Positions 16,823-26,344 of a stretch of DNA of 64,000 bases are shown here, one piece after another. Below the pieces are notes generated by a model. The model searched no databases, was not told the DNA's origin, and saw nothing but the letters and a program-made list of their open reading frames with translations. The stretch is from Gammaproteobacteria bacterium (GTDB lineage Bacteria; Pseudomonadota; Gammaproteobacteria; Enterobacterales; Neiellaceae). Location: NCBI GenBank assembly GCA_017425245.1, contig JAFOOX010000037.1, positions 1-64,000 on the forward strand. The letters are read 5' to 3'. The translations under genes and the position numbers were made by a program. The stretch's first letter is position 1; every line of letters begins with the position of its first letter.

Positions 16823-17725
16823 TCAGCTGCCGCAGCGGTGAGGCTGCCAGCCACGCTGACTGGCCAGCTCGGCCAGTGCGGCCAGCGCATCGCCATTGCC
16901 AATGGCCAGGGCCACTTCCGCCCCATGAGGCAAAGGCAGCAAAGCGGGTATGGACTCGATGATTGCGTCGCGCCGACAGAGATCCAGCAGCCGCTGATCA
17001 ACATCCCCCAGCAGCCACACCCGCTCCGCCTGCTGCAGCTGGCGCAGTTGGCGCAGACTGAGCTGATCGGTACTCTCTGGCGGCTCTAACAACCATAAGC
17101 GCGGTTGATCATCCTGGCTGAGGGCCTGATGCAGCGCCTGCTCGGCATCCACCTCGCCGTGCCAGGCCGCGTCGAAAAAGCGCTCCCACACCCGGCGCCG
17201 CTGATTGAGGTCGAGCAACTGCTGCTTGAGCCGCGGCCGCTCGCGTTCGGCCACAGTTATGAAGGCGGTCAGCGCCTCCGGGATCACCCCTTCCAGCAGG
17301 GTGCGCAGCTTGCGCGCCAGTACCGGCGCACTGCCACCCGTGGTAAAGGCCAGTTGCAACGATCCGCGCACCACCCGTGCCGGAAAGGCCACATTACCGA
17401 GATTGGCATCGCTAACCACATTGACCAGCAAACGGCGGCGACGGGCACCATAGGCGATCTGCTCGTTAACCTGGCGATCCGGGGTGGCGGCGATCACCAG
17501 CGCCCAGGGCTCCTCCAGCTGCTCGTCGGCAAAGCGAGTAGGAAAGTGACGCAAACGGCCAGCATCCGCCCAGCCATCCACCTGCACCGCCAGTTTGGGA
17601 GCGACCACGGTCACCGCCGCCCCCTCCTGAAGCAGTTCGCCGATACGGCGCTGGGCCACCTCGCCCCCGCCAACCACCAGCACCGGCGCCCCAGCCAGAT
17701 CGATAATCAGCGGCAGGCCGGCCAT
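16823..17725 (-). CDS. CysG-like siroheme synthase N-half with a vestigial methyltransferase tail
   Basis: A 300-residue protein. Residues 1-150 match the precorrin-2 dehydrogenase / ferrochelatase half of CysG: VLVVGGGEVAQRR, VIAATPDRQVNEQI, VNVVSDANLG and TTGGSAPVLARKLRTLLEG. Residues 160-200 match the linker helices (RRRVWERFFDAAWHG). Residues 207-255 still follow the start of CysG's uroporphyrinogen methyltransferase domain: LSLRQLRQLQQAERVWLLGD and LLDLCRRDA correspond to CysG's LTLKGLQQIQQADVVVYDR and NLVRRDA. The glycine-rich SAM loop is gone and the protein ends there, where true CysG is about 460 residues. The Asp normally after NVV is Ser, with Asp next. It may be an NAD-dependent dehydrogenase for siroheme only. 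Confidence 0.8.
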   Translation of the reverse strand: MAGLPLIIDLAGAPVLVVGGGEVAQRRIGELLQEGAAVTVVAPKLAVQVDGWADAGRLRHFPTRFADEQLEEPWALVIAATPDRQVNEQIAYGARRRRLLVNVVSDANLGNVAFPARVVRGSLQLAFTTGGSAPVLARKLRTLLEGVIPEALTAFITVAERERPRLKQQLLDLNQRRRVWERFFDAAWHGEVDAEQALHQALSQDDQPRLWLLEPPESTDQLSLRQLRQLQQAERVWLLGDVDQRLLDLCRRDAIIESIPALLPLPHGAEVALAIGNGDALAALAELASQRGWQPHRCGS

Positions 17726-17727
17726 GC

Positions 17728-18312
17728 TCAGCGATCCTGACTGATGCGACTGGCCACTGCGCTCTGCTGGTCACGGTACTTGGCATCGTCACGCTTGTTG
17801 TACGGGCGCGCCGCCGGGGTGGTCAGAGTTTCGAAGTTAAGAGCGCCAATCTTCATCTTCGGCCGTAACGCTAACGGTAGTTTGCCGCTGTTGATGAACT
17901 CCAGCACGATCCGGCCAGACCAGCCCGGATCGATGCGATGGGCGGTGACATGGACCATCAGCCCGAGACGGGCCAGCGATGAGCGGCCATCCAGCCAGCC
18001 GACGATGTCGTCAGGCAGGGTCACCGACTCCAGCGTCACGGCCAGCGCCAATTCGCCAGGGTGAAGAAAGAAGGCTTCGCCGTCGGGGATGTAGATCTCG
18101 TCGCTCATCACCCGGTCCAGTGCCAGCTGCACCTCTTCGCGCGGGCCGGAGAGATCGATGAAGGGGGCAGTGTGGTCGTTGAACACCCGGAAGGTGTTGC
18201 CCAGACGCACGTCAACGCTGACGCCGCTGATGAAATCCTGAGCCGGTGGTGGATCTATGGCGATCCGCCCTTCGGCCAGAAAGCGCTCGATATCAATGTC
18301 ACTCAAACGCAT
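17728..18312 (-). CDS. dcd: dCTP deaminase
   Basis: A 194-residue trimeric enzyme that deaminates dCTP to dUTP, the main source of dUMP for thymidylate in gammaproteobacteria. It shows [12 protein letters not shown] at the start, [23 protein letters not shown] with the conserved Arg-Ser-Ser, [12 protein letters not shown] with the catalytic-region residues, and the C-terminal [13 protein letters not shown] that closes over the nucleotide. It lies 20 bp after apbC and 2 bp before the cysG-like gene, suggesting one transcript. Confidence 0.97.
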   Translation of the reverse strand: MRLSDIDIERFLAEGRIAIDPPPAQDFISGVSVDVRLGNTFRVFNDHTAPFIDLSGPREEVQLALDRVMSDEIYIPDGEAFFLHPGELALAVTLESVTLPDDIVGWLDGRSSLARLGLMVHVTAHRIDPGWSGRIVLEFINSGKLPLALRPKMKIGALNFETLTTPAARPYNKRDDAKYRDQQSAVASRISQDR

Positions 18313-18332
18313 GGATCAGGTTCCTGTAGTCG

Positions 18333-19364
18333 TTAATCAATAGCGATCGCCAAGGTGCTGGCAGCGGCTTGCTGCTGCCACAACGCCAGGCCAACGCGCT
18401 GGCCAATGGTGCGATAGATGCGGCTGACCGGGTGGTCTGGATCACGGGCGACAGTGGGCAGACCACCATCGGCGTCGGCACGGATGGTCGGATCAAGGGG
18501 GATCTGGCCCAGTACCGGCACCCCGCACTCCGCCGCCAGCCGGGCGCCGCCGGCATCGCCGAAGATGGCGCTGGCGGTGCCGCAATGGCCGCAGACGAAG
18601 TAGCTCATGTTCTCGACCACGCCGCATACCGGCACATGGACTTTGGTAAACATCGCCACTCCACGGCGGGCATCGGCCAGCGCCAGATTCTGCGGTGTGG
18701 TTACCACCACCGCGGTGCTGACCGGCACCGCCTGGGCCAGGGTCAGCGGGATATCGCCAGTGCCGGGCGGCAGATCCACCACCAGATAGTCGAGCTCTGG
18801 CCACAGGGTGTCGTTGAACAGCTGCTTGAGCGCGGCTGAGGCCATAGGCCCCCGCCACACCGCCGCTTCCTGCGGGTCCATGAGAAAACCCAGGGAGTTA
18901 CAGGCCAGGCCATGGGCATACAGCGGCGCCATCAAGGTGCCGTCGGGCGAATGTACGCGCTCGTCACTCTTGCCCACCATGATCGGCAATGACGGGCCAT
19001 AGATATCGGCATCAAGCAGGCCGACCCGAGCCCCTTCGGCCTTGAGCGCCAGCGCCAGGTTGACAGCGGTGGCCGATTTGCCCACCCCGCCCTTGCCACT
19101 GGCAACGGCAATGATGGCGCGCACCGGGCGCAACCGCTCGGTGGCCCGGCCATCAACACAGGCGGGAGCATGACTGCGCACCGCCACTGTGGCCAAACCG
19201 GCCGCATCAAGGCGACTGCGCAACTCCGCCACCAGCGCCTGGTTGAAATAGCCGAGGGTAATGCACTCGGAACTGACGGTCAGCGGCAAGGCAGTCAGCG
19301 GCAAACCCGACAGCGGCTCAGTCACCGTTGCCAGCAGGGCCTGCAGCTGTGAGAGGCGATCCAT
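18333..19364 (-). CDS. apbC: Iron-sulfur cluster carrier ATPase ApbC/Mrp
   Basis: A 343-residue Mrp/NBP35-family P-loop ATPase that carries Fe-S clusters to apoproteins. There is a short N-terminal DUF59-like segment and a deviant Walker A AVASGKGGVGKSATAVNLAL near residue 105. DADIYGPSLPIM follows, then LVVDLPPGTGDIP. The cluster-binding CxxC is present as FVCGHCG. It lies upstream of dcd. In many relatives metG is its divergent neighbour; here that place is taken by the palindrome-rich intergenic block. Confidence 0.95.
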   Translation of the reverse strand: MDRLSQLQALLATVTEPLSGLPLTALPLTVSSECITLGYFNQALVAELRSRLDAAGLATVAVRSHAPACVDGRATERLRPVRAIIAVASGKGGVGKSATAVNLALALKAEGARVGLLDADIYGPSLPIMVGKSDERVHSPDGTLMAPLYAHGLACNSLGFLMDPQEAAVWRGPMASAALKQLFNDTLWPELDYLVVDLPPGTGDIPLTLAQAVPVSTAVVVTTPQNLALADARRGVAMFTKVHVPVCGVVENMSYFVCGHCGTASAIFGDAGGARLAAECGVPVLGQIPLDPTIRADADGGLPTVARDPDHPVSRIYRTIGQRVGLALWQQQAAASTLAIAID

Positions 19365-19439
19365 GGCATTACCTAACAGGGAAAAACGGCGGCCAGTCTA
19401 GCACAACAGCGGCTTGCCCTCTGCGCTAGGCAAGCGGGT

Positions 19440-19469
19440 AACACATTGGTATGGCTAGACCAATGTGTT
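19440..19469. repeat. Perfect 11-bp inverted repeat upstream of apbC
   Basis: AACACATTGGT (19440-19450) and ACCAATGTGTT (19459-19469) are exact reverse complements separated by 8 nt. No T-run follows on either strand, so this reads as an operator for a dimeric regulator rather than a terminator. It lies 76 bp upstream of the apbC start and 83 bp upstream of the mini-ORF. Confidence 0.7.
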
Positions 19470-19473
19470 GCCT

Positions 19474-19495
19474 ACATGTGACGCACGTCACATGT
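19474..19495. promoter_or_regulatory. 22-bp perfect palindrome matching the CRP site consensus
   Basis: ACATGTGACG and CGTCACATGT (19474-19483 and 19486-19495) are exact reverse complements around CA. The core TGTGA-CGCACG-TCACA (19477-19492) equals the CRP consensus TGTGA-N6-TCACA at all ten positions. It lies 4 bp from the neighbouring palindrome. The centre is about 67 bp upstream of the mini-ORF start and 120 bp upstream of apbC. Other regulators of the CRP/FNR family could also bind. Confidence 0.6.
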
Positions 19496-19551
19496 TATTG
19501 ATCGATTCTGTTCGGCAACGCTTTCCCTACCACAGCCAAGGAATTGCCATT

Positions 19552-19635
19552 ATGCGAGCCATTCTTGCGTCTCTTGTGCTGCTTTTCAGCTCGCTGGCTG
19601 TTGCCGTCAACAGCAGTCACATGCCGGTCAACTGA
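19552..19635 (+). CDS. Putative 27-residue small protein with a signal-peptide-like sequence
   Basis: An ATG with AAGGA 9 nt upstream opens a 27-codon frame whose product (MRAILASLVLLFSSLAVAV, then NSSHMPVN) is almost wholly a hydrophobic signal-like or membrane segment. It is framed by a CRP-like palindrome upstream and a perfect inverted repeat over its stop codon, so it looks like a complete small transcription unit. I know no family match. Alternatives are a leader peptide, a small membrane protein, or an sRNA with a chance ORF. Confidence 0.4.
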   Translation: MRAILASLVLLFSSLAVAVNSSHMPVN

Positions 19636-19642
19636 CCGGCAT
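19621..19642. repeat. Perfect 10-bp inverted repeat over the mini-ORF stop
   Basis: ATGCCGGTCA and TGACCGGCAT are exact reverse complements separated by AC, giving a 22-bp palindrome. It covers the last codons and stop of the mini-ORF and lies 18 bp beyond the end of the converging membrane-protein gene. There is no clear T-run, so if it ends transcription it does so poorly; it may instead stabilise a 3' end or bind a regulator. Confidence 0.6.
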
Positions 19643-19660
19643 TGTGATCCGGATGTCTGG

Positions 19661-20752
19661 CTAGTTACGACGATAGCGCCACAGTGCCGCCAGGGCCACC
19701 AGCAGGCCAATGACCGCAATGCTGGCCACCAACCCCCAGCGCCGCGACTGCAGTCGCTGCGGATAGTGGGCATTGCCAGCCAGCAACATGCGGCTGAGCT
19801 GCTGCTCCCGCTGTCCCAGCTGCTGTGCCTCCTGCAGCTGAGCCAAAGCCTCCGCCACAGGTGCAGCCAGCGCCGTTTGCTCACAGGCTCCTTTGGGCCG
19901 ACCTGGCGATGGCTGAATCTCAGGCCAGCGCCAGGGCAGCGGATGACCGCGCCGCCAGCTGGCCATTAACATATGGCGATCCCACTGCAGTTCCCGCTCT
20001 AGACGGCGACTGACAGCCAACATCCGTTGTTGGCTGGCCAAACAGCTAGCCTTTTGCCGTTCGACCTGCAGGCGCTGGCGCAACAACTCAGCGGCACTGC
20101 CCAGCATCCAACCGTAGTCACGCTTTACCGCCTGATAGCGATCAGCGATCCGGGCAATACTGGCGGTACAACCGCGGGGCACCGCCGGCCACAGAGATTC
20201 CAGCGCCTGCTGTTCACCGCTGACCCGGTCGATGGCGTTGAGCAGCATTTCAACATCGTCGCTCACGGCAGTTTCATCGAACGCTTTAGCCCTGGCCTCA
20301 AGTGCAGCGACGGCAGCCTCCGCCGCCGCAGCGCTTTGTTCGCAACGCCGGGTTGCCAACTGCGGTGAGGTGCGGGCAGCGGTGCCCTTGCTACGGCTGC
20401 CCCCACCCATGCGCTGGGCGCGACCGACGTTATCCACCGAGCCATCCCACAGCCGGTAGTTGCCGGCATACAGCTGCTGCAACTCGGCACAACCGGGCGC
20501 GGCGCGGCTGGCGCAACCCCGCTGGTGGTAATCGCGAATAGCGCGGTTGACCAACAGCCCTGAATCAACGCACATCTGCCAAGCCATCAGATTCCAGTTT
20601 TCGATCGGCTGGCAGTAGCGGCGCAACACCTCACGGGCGTTGCCCTCGGCCACCGGCGAACCTATACCAGGCAAACGGGTCGGCACCGCCGGACTGGCCA
20701 GTGCCACAGCGCTGGCCAGCATCAACAGCAGTACACCAACCATCCTGACCAT
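19661..20752 (-). CDS. Hypothetical secreted, C-terminally membrane-anchored protein coupled to ndh
   Basis: A 363-residue protein of unknown family. Residues 1-20 form a signal peptide (VGVLLLMLASAVALA). The mature part has several cysteines (YCQPIENWN, QMCVDSG, RGCASRAAPGC) and Ala/Glu/Gln-rich helices likely to form coiled coils (about 120-330). Residues about 338-358 are a single membrane helix followed by RYRRN, so most of the protein should sit in the periplasm. Its ATG overlaps the ndh stop (TAATG), so its translation is coupled to that of NADH dehydrogenase II. The E. coli locus has ycfJ at this place, but I see no resemblance to it. Function unknown; a link to the respiratory chain is only contextual. 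Confidence 0.75.
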   Translation of the reverse strand: MVRMVGVLLLMLASAVALASPAVPTRLPGIGSPVAEGNAREVLRRYCQPIENWNLMAWQMCVDSGLLVNRAIRDYHQRGCASRAAPGCAELQQLYAGNYRLWDGSVDNVGRAQRMGGGSRSKGTAARTSPQLATRRCEQSAAAAEAAVAALEARAKAFDETAVSDDVEMLLNAIDRVSGEQQALESLWPAVPRGCTASIARIADRYQAVKRDYGWMLGSAAELLRQRLQVERQKASCLASQQRMLAVSRRLERELQWDRHMLMASWRRGHPLPWRWPEIQPSPGRPKGACEQTALAAPVAEALAQLQEAQQLGQREQQLSRMLLAGNAHYPQRLQSRRWGLVASIAVIGLLVALAALWRYRRN

Positions 20753-22047
20753 TAATGCAGCTTGAGAGTCGGGCGCAGCGCGCGGTTAAGACCACCAACC
20801 AGCATCATCAACCCGGTTTTGAAGTAACCATGCAGGGCGATCTGGTGCATGCGGTAAAGCGACACATAGACAAAGCGGGCAAGCCGACCCTCGATCATCA
20901 TCGAACCGCGGGTGAGGTTGCCCATCAGGCTGCCCACCGTGGAGTACTTGGAGAGTGACACCAACGAGCCGTGATCCTTGTAGACATAGGCCTCAAGCGG
21001 ACGCCCCTCAATCAGGGCGACGATATTGCGATAAGCCTGGGTGGCCATCTGGTGAGCAGCCTGAGCGCGCGGCGGCACGAAGCCACCACTCGGCTGCGGG
21101 CAGCTGGCGCAGTCGCCGATGGCAAAAATGTGAGGATCGCGGCTAGTCTGCAAGGTTGGCAGCACCACCAGCTGGTTGATCCGGCTCGATTCGAGGCCAC
21201 CGATCTCTCGCAGGAAGTCGGGCGCCTTAATACCCGCCGCCCACACCATCAGGCAGGCCGGGATCAGTTCACCACTCTTGGTCATCAGCCCGTCACTGCG
21301 CGCTTCAGTCACCATGGTGGCGGTACGCACCTGCACCCCCAGCTCGGTCAGTTCCTTGTGGGCACTGGCCGAAATCCGCTCCGGCAGCGCCGGCAGGATC
21401 CGCGGGCCCGCCTCCACCAGCGTCACCCGCAGCCGCTCGCGGCCGATGCGGGCAAAGCCATAGGAGGAGAGCACCTCAGCCGCCTTGTGCAACTCGGCCG
21501 ACAGCTCAACGCCGGTAGCACCGCCGCCAACGATGGCGATATCGATGTTGCCCTGATCGCCTTTGTTGTTAAGGGCCAGAAAGGCATTCATCAGCTCTTT
21601 GTGAAAGCGTTCCGCCTGTTCCGGGGCATCCAGGAAGATGCAGTGATCCCGTACCCCGGTGGTATTGAAGTCGTTGGAGATACTGCCAATGGCTAGCACC
21701 AGATAGTCGTAGGGCAGATGGCGCTCGGCGACGATCTGCTGACCGGCGTCATCAACAATGGGGGCAAGCGTGATGCTTTTGGCTTCGCGGTTGATGTTGC
21801 TGAGGCTACCCAGCTGAAACTCGAAATGGTGGTTGAATGCCTGAGCGCGGTAGCTGAGGGAATCGATACCGGCATCAAGAGAACCAGTAGCTACCTCATG
21901 CAGCAAGGGCTTCCACAGATGGGTCGATTTGCGATCAACCAAGGTAACGCTGGCCCAGCCCTTACGCCCCAGTTTGTCGCCCAGCCGGGTGGCCAATTCC
22001 AACCCGCCGGCTCCGCCGCCGACCACAATAATGCGCGTCTTGGTCAT
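20752..22047 (-). CDS. ndh: Type II NADH:quinone oxidoreductase
   Basis: A 431-residue single-subunit, non-proton-pumping NADH dehydrogenase attached to the inner face of the membrane. It shows the FAD-binding [18 protein letters not shown] at the N-terminus, [16 protein letters not shown], the second nucleotide fold [17 protein letters not shown] near residue 170, and FAIGDCAS. The C-terminal amphipathic helices ([17 protein letters not shown]) provide membrane attachment. It lies 68 bp downstream of ycfP. Confidence 0.96.
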   Translation of the reverse strand: MTKTRIIVVGGGAGGLELATRLGDKLGRKGWASVTLVDRKSTHLWKPLLHEVATGSLDAGIDSLSYRAQAFNHHFEFQLGSLSNINREAKSITLAPIVDDAGQQIVAERHLPYDYLVLAIGSISNDFNTTGVRDHCIFLDAPEQAERFHKELMNAFLALNNKGDQGNIDIAIVGGGATGVELSAELHKAAEVLSSYGFARIGRERLRVTLVEAGPRILPALPERISASAHKELTELGVQVRTATMVTEARSDGLMTKSGELIPACLMVWAAGIKAPDFLREIGGLESSRINQLVVLPTLQTSRDPHIFAIGDCASCPQPSGGFVPPRAQAAHQMATQAYRNIVALIEGRPLEAYVYKDHGSLVSLSKYSTVGSLMGNLTRGSMMIEGRLARFVYVSLYRMHQIALHGYFKTGLMMLVGGLNRALRPTLKLH

Positions 22048-22115
22048 GATCTGCTCCGCTTAAATCGCATGACCGGCCGGCCAAAAGGAGCCCGCCGAAA
22101 AAGAAAAGATGGAAC

Positions 22116-22667
22116 TCAGGCAGTCACTGGCGCCAGCTTGAACGCCTTGATGCGTTGCAGATGCTGGGCAATCTGCTTGAACTTGTGGCCCTGAGTCTCA
22201 TCCCACACCACCTCATAGTACGGGTCAAGGGCATTGGCAGTTGGTTGCTGATCGGTGGTTTCATCGTTGCGGGAGAGAATAACCAGGCTGCGAGCGCGGT
22301 TTTTGGTGCGGAACTCACTGACACATTTGCTGGCGATGTCCGCATACTCCTCCGGCCGATCGATACGGCCGACCATGTTCAGCTCAGGATGCAGGTTGGG
22401 ATTGAACAGCACCGATTTGATGCCCGCGAGAAAACCGATTCGTTCAGACCAGTAACCGCCCAGCCCCACGCCACAGATCAGTGGGCAGGCATCAGTGCTG
22501 CTTTCCAGATTGCGCTGCACCTCCTTGAGCAGGTGGCTCAAGTCATGGCGCGGATGAAGAGTGCTGTAGGTTACCGCCCGCACGTCCGGGTCGATGAACT
22601 TGAGTTGCAGCACTTTTTCGTGATTGCCGGGACTGGTGGCATCAAAGCCATGAAGGTAGATGATCAT
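22116..22667 (-). CDS. ycfP: YcfP-family alpha/beta-hydrolase-like protein (UPF0227)
   Basis: A 183-residue protein that begins [20 protein letters not shown], typical of YcfP. The nucleophile-elbow-like [14 protein letters not shown] has Gly where serine esterases have Ser, so it may not be a hydrolase. The ATG at 22667 gives the family length of about 180; the frame continues 16 residues upstream without support. The order nagZ-ycfP-ndh is the same as in E. coli. Function is unknown. Confidence 0.9.
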   Translation of the reverse strand: MIIYLHGFDATSPGNHEKVLQLKFIDPDVRAVTYSTLHPRHDLSHLLKEVQRNLESSTDACPLICGVGLGGYWSERIGFLAGIKSVLFNPNLHPELNMVGRIDRPEEYADIASKCVSEFRTKNRARSLVILSRNDETTDQQPTANALDPYYEVVWDETQGHKFKQIAQHLQRIKAFKLAPVTA

Positions 22668-22780
22668 CCGCTGCTCCGCTTGCGTCTGTCGGCCATGGCC
22701 GCGTGCATCTTTCAACCGCCTGAATATGCCCCGGCATGCAGCCGGAGCTAAGCGCCCAAGCTGCTGACCGGGGTCGGCCG

Positions 22781-23779
22781 TTAGCCGGCGTGAAGTATAG
22801 CCTGAGCCGCCTGCCAGCGGCGATCACTGCGCAGAGTCTTCAAGCCCTCCGCTCGGGCGCCGCCCAGCGCCGCCAATTGGGGCCGAACCGGAGCAGGCGC
22901 TCCCCCCACCCACTCCACCACCTGCTCAGCAGCCTTACGATCATTGCATACCAGCAGCATGTCGCAGCCGGCGTCCAGTGCCGCTGCAGCTCGCTCGGTA
23001 ACGGAGCCAGCCACATGGGCGCCGGCCATGCACAGATCGTCAGAGAAGATCACCCCGTCAAAGGCCAGTTCACGGCGCAGTATCTGCTGCAGCCACAGTG
23101 GCGAAAAACCAGCCGGACTGTCATCCACCGCCGAATAGATCACGTGGGCCGGCATGACAGCCGCCAACAGTTGCTCCGCCATCAGCTGGCGAAACACCTC
23201 GAGATCGAGCTGGCGGATCTCAGCCTCGCTGCGGCGATCCACCGGGATGGCAATATGCGAGTCTTCACGCACGCTGCCATGACCCGGAAAGTGCTTACCG
23301 GTCGCACCCATGCCCGCAGCCATCATCCCGTTGATAAAGGCCCGCAGCAGGGTAACCGCCGTTGCCACGTCAGCACTGAAGGCCCGATCGCCAATCACTT
23401 CACTGATGCCATGCAGGTCAACCACCGGCGCAAAACTGATGTCGATACCGCAAGCGCGCACTTCACTAGCCATCACGTAGGCGGCGGCCTCGGCCTGGCG
23501 GCAGCCCTCAGCCAGATCGCCACCGCGCTCGAAACTGCCCATGGCGGGGATCAGGGTGAAATCGCGGCGGAAGCGTTGCACCCGCCCCCCTTCGTGGTCG
23601 ACCGCCAACAACAGTTCAGGGCGTACCGCGCGCACTTCGCGTACCAGCTCCAGCAGCTGGGCTTCCTCGACAAAATTGCGGGTGAACAGGATAAGCCCAC
23701 CCACGGCCGGGTGGGCCAGCAACTCACGCTCCTCGGCCTGCAGGCTGGTGGCGTTCAGATCGAGCATTACCGGACCCAT
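22781..23779 (-). CDS. nagZ: Beta-N-acetylhexosaminidase NagZ
   Basis: A 332-residue cytoplasmic family 3 glycoside hydrolase that removes GlcNAc from anhydro-muropeptides during cell-wall recycling. It shows [10 protein letters not shown] at the start, [12 protein letters not shown], the GH3 signature [16 protein letters not shown] with the catalytic His, and the nucleophile region [16 protein letters not shown]. Its start overlaps the holB 3' end by 13 bp. In beta-lactamase-inducing bacteria its products feed AmpR signalling, though no ampR is in the window. Confidence 0.96.
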   Translation of the reverse strand: MGPVMLDLNATSLQAEERELLAHPAVGGLILFTRNFVEEAQLLELVREVRAVRPELLLAVDHEGGRVQRFRRDFTLIPAMGSFERGGDLAEGCRQAEAAAYVMASEVRACGIDISFAPVVDLHGISEVIGDRAFSADVATAVTLLRAFINGMMAAGMGATGKHFPGHGSVREDSHIAIPVDRRSEAEIRQLDLEVFRQLMAEQLLAAVMPAHVIYSAVDDSPAGFSPLWLQQILRRELAFDGVIFSDDLCMAGAHVAGSVTERAAAALDAGCDMLLVCNDRKAAEQVVEWVGGAPAPVRPQLAALGGARAEGLKTLRSDRRWQAAQAILHAG

Positions 23780-24687
23780 GGTGAAACTCCTGTGGCTGGG
23801 TGAGTCGCGCTGCGCTGGCGCAGTGGGGCCAGGTCAGCCAGCAATTGATGAATGGCCAGGGACAGGTTACGCCCCGGCAGTTGCAGAGCGGCAGCGGTCC
23901 GCGCCAGCAGTTCCAGAGCGGCACCGCGAGTGGCCAGCGGCCATTCGGCGGCGGCCAACTGCCAGAGCATGGCGGCCACCGCCGGCCCCTGCTTGATCAG
24001 CAGCTCGGCCAGTGCGCCGCTATGACGGCCATCACGCCGCCATTGCAAAAAGGCAGTGGCCACCGGCAGCCATTGGGGCTGGGCCAATAATGCCAGCACC
24101 ATCAGCGGCGCATGAGCGCACAGGGCTGACAGTTCAACCCCCTCGGCTGTGGTGGCGTCGATCAGAGCAAGCACGGCGCCGCTGTCAGGGTGCGGCAGCG
24201 GCCAGTGCTGGCAGCGGCTGATGATGGTGGCCAGCAGCGACTCACGGCGGGCCGCCGTCAACAGCAACAGGGTGCCGGAGGGCGGCTCTTCAAGGGTTTT
24301 GAGCAGAGCGTTGGCGGCGTTGTCGGTCATCTGCGCCGCGTTTTCGATCACCACCACCCGCCGCCCGCCCAGATAGGCGGTGGTCGCCAACTGCTGTTGC
24401 AGGCTGCGCACCTCGTCAATGCCGATGCGGCCGTTATCTTCAGGCTTGAGCAAACGAAAATCGGGATGGGTGCCAGCCGCCCACAGCTGGCAGCTCTGGC
24501 AACGACCGCAGGGTAGCTCATCATCGCCCTTACAGAGCCAGCGCTGCGCCAACTGGCGGGCCAACGCTACTTTGCCCACGCCGGTCGGGCCGGTCAGCAA
24601 CAGCCCTTGGGGCAAGCGTCCTTGACGCAGCTGCCCGAGCAGCTGCTGCCACAGCGGCGCCAACCACGGATAGCGTTCCAGACTCAT
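23767..24687 (-). CDS. holB: DNA polymerase III subunit delta'
   Basis: A 306-residue clamp-loader subunit. It shows the AAA+ P-loop [18 protein letters not shown], the zinc-binding cysteines in [20 protein letters not shown], and [17 protein letters not shown] with the SRC sensor ([11 protein letters not shown]). The ATG at 24687 overlaps the tmk stop in ATGA; an in-frame start 9 codons upstream is less likely. As usual for delta', the P-loop is present but the subunit is not expected to hydrolyse ATP. Confidence 0.93.
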   Translation of the reverse strand: MSLERYPWLAPLWQQLLGQLRQGRLPQGLLLTGPTGVGKVALARQLAQRWLCKGDDELPCGRCQSCQLWAAGTHPDFRLLKPEDNGRIGIDEVRSLQQQLATTAYLGGRRVVVIENAAQMTDNAANALLKTLEEPPSGTLLLLTAARRESLLATIISRCQHWPLPHPDSGAVLALIDATTAEGVELSALCAHAPLMVLALLAQPQWLPVATAFLQWRRDGRHSGALAELLIKQGPAVAAMLWQLAAAEWPLATRGAALELLARTAAALQLPGRNLSLAIHQLLADLAPLRQRSATHPATGVSPWVR

Positions 24688-25331
24688 GCCACGGCGTCCT
24701 GCAGGCGCGGCCAACTGCCGGCCAGTGCCTGCTGCAGGGCGGTGGTCACGGAGGCTAGGGGCTGGCTGGCATCAATGGTCAGTGCCTGCGGGCAGTCGAC
24801 TGCCAGCTGCTGATAACGGCTGCGCACCCGCTCAAAGAAAGTCAGCGCCTCCTGCTCAATGCGGTCCAGCTGGCCACGCCCTTGAGCACGGGCCAGCCCC
24901 AGATCGGCAGGCAGATCGAGATAGAGGGTGAGATCGGGGCGGAACTCCCCCAGTGCCGCCTGTCGCACCGGCAAGATCAGCTCATCAGCCAAACCACGGC
25001 CGCCGCCCTGATAGGCCAAGGTCGACCAGTCGTGACGGTCGGCTACGACCCAGGCACCACGCTCCAAGGCGGGCCAGATCACCTGCTCCAGCAACTGGCG
25101 GCGGGCCGCATACATCAATAACAGCTCAGTGGCTGGCGCCACACGTTCGCCCTCTGGTGGCCGTTTAAACAAGGCGCGAATAGCCTCGGCCAGCGGCGTT
25201 CCACCCGGCTCGCGCACCCGTACCAGCTCAGACACGCCGTGCTGCTGCAGCCAGTCACAGACGGTGGCCACGGCGGTTGATTTACCCGCGCCTTCCAACC
25301 CCTCGATGACGATAAAACACCCTTTGCCCAT
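24684..25331 (-). CDS. tmk: Thymidylate kinase
   Basis: A 215-residue kinase that phosphorylates dTMP to dTDP. It shows P-loop [16 protein letters not shown] at the N-terminus, the DRx-type motif in [19 protein letters not shown], and the lid [23 protein letters not shown]. The ATG at 25331 overlaps the mltG stop (TGATG). The neighbours tmk-holB are adjacent in most gammaproteobacteria. Confidence 0.96.
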   Translation of the reverse strand: MGKGCFIVIEGLEGAGKSTAVATVCDWLQQHGVSELVRVREPGGTPLAEAIRALFKRPPEGERVAPATELLLMYAARRQLLEQVIWPALERGAWVVADRHDWSTLAYQGGGRGLADELILPVRQAALGEFRPDLTLYLDLPADLGLARAQGRGQLDRIEQEALTFFERVRSRYQQLAVDCPQALTIDASQPLASVTTALQQALAGSWPRLQDAVA

Positions 25332-26344
25332 CACTTATCCAACCCCAGGATGTAACGGCGAACCGCTGCATTGTGCTCGTCGAGGGTGCGCGAGAACTGA
25401 TGCTCACCGTTACCGCGGCTAACGAAATAGAAGTAGTCAGAGACCGCCGGATTGAGCGTCGCATGCAAGGCCGCCCGGCTGGGCAGCGCAATCGGTGTCG
25501 GCGGCAGACCATCAATGGTGTAGGTGTTATAAGGGGTGGGCTGGCGCAGGTGGTCACGGGTGATCTTGCCCGCATAGCGGTCGCCCAGACCATAGATGAC
25601 AGTGGGGTCGGTCTGCAGACGCATACCGATGCGCATACGGTTGACAAATACCGAGGCGATCAGAGGCCGCTCGGGAGCGTGGCCGCTCTCTTTCTCGATG
25701 ATCGAGGCCATGATCAGTGCGGCGTAAGGGTCAGCATAGGGCAATCCGGCACTTCGTTTACCCCATTGCTGATCCAGCTCCGCACGCATGGTGGCGTAGG
25801 CATGCTGCAACAAGGCCAGATCGCTGCTTCCCAAATCTACAACATAGGTATCGGGCATTAACCAGCCTTCGGCATTGGCGACCGCCGGCTGCAGTTGCTG
25901 ACCAAGTGTCTCGACTGTGACATCCAAGGCCAGCGTCTGCTTGAGATCCGGAGTACGGCGCAGCAGGGCCAACACATCATTGACCTTCATTCCCTCGATC
26001 AGGGTGACGCTGACCTTAGCCGAATCACCGCTCATCAGCCGCCGCCACAGAGCCCCCAACGATTCGCCCGGATAAAGCCGGTAGGTTCCGGCCTGAATGC
26101 GTGTCCACTCAGGCCGCAGATGAACCAGATAGGGGGTTATCGGGTTGGCAGCAATCAAGCCCCTTCCCTGCAGCTCCTTGAGCACGGCCCGAGCGTGGCT
26201 GCCACGCGCCACGACCAACAGTTCAGCATCACGGTTCTGTAGCGGTTGCACCGCAACCTGCTTGGCCAGTTCCATAGTGCCTATGCCCACTACCACGGCC
26301 AGCAGAATAGCCAGAGCAATCAGACGCAACAGATGACGGATCAT
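25331..26344 (-). CDS. mltG: Endolytic murein transglycosylase MltG
   Basis: A 337-residue YceG-family protein with one N-terminal membrane helix ([20 protein letters not shown]) and a periplasmic catalytic domain. It shows a LysM-like [11 protein letters not shown] and the catalytic Glu in [35 protein letters not shown] and [14 protein letters not shown] follow. It cuts nascent glycan strands and is thought to terminate their extension. It overlaps pabC by 4 bp (ATGA) and tmk by 1 bp. Confidence 0.95.
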   Translation of the reverse strand: MIRHLLRLIALAILLAVVVGIGTMELAKQVAVQPLQNRDAELLVVARGSHARAVLKELQGRGLIAANPITPYLVHLRPEWTRIQAGTYRLYPGESLGALWRRLMSGDSAKVSVTLIEGMKVNDVLALLRRTPDLKQTLALDVTVETLGQQLQPAVANAEGWLMPDTYVVDLGSSDLALLQHAYATMRAELDQQWGKRSAGLPYADPYAALIMASIIEKESGHAPERPLIASVFVNRMRIGMRLQTDPTVIYGLGDRYAGKITRDHLRQPTPYNTYTIDGLPPTPIALPSRAALHATLNPAVSDYFYFVSRGNGEHQFSRTLDEHNAAVRRYILGLDK

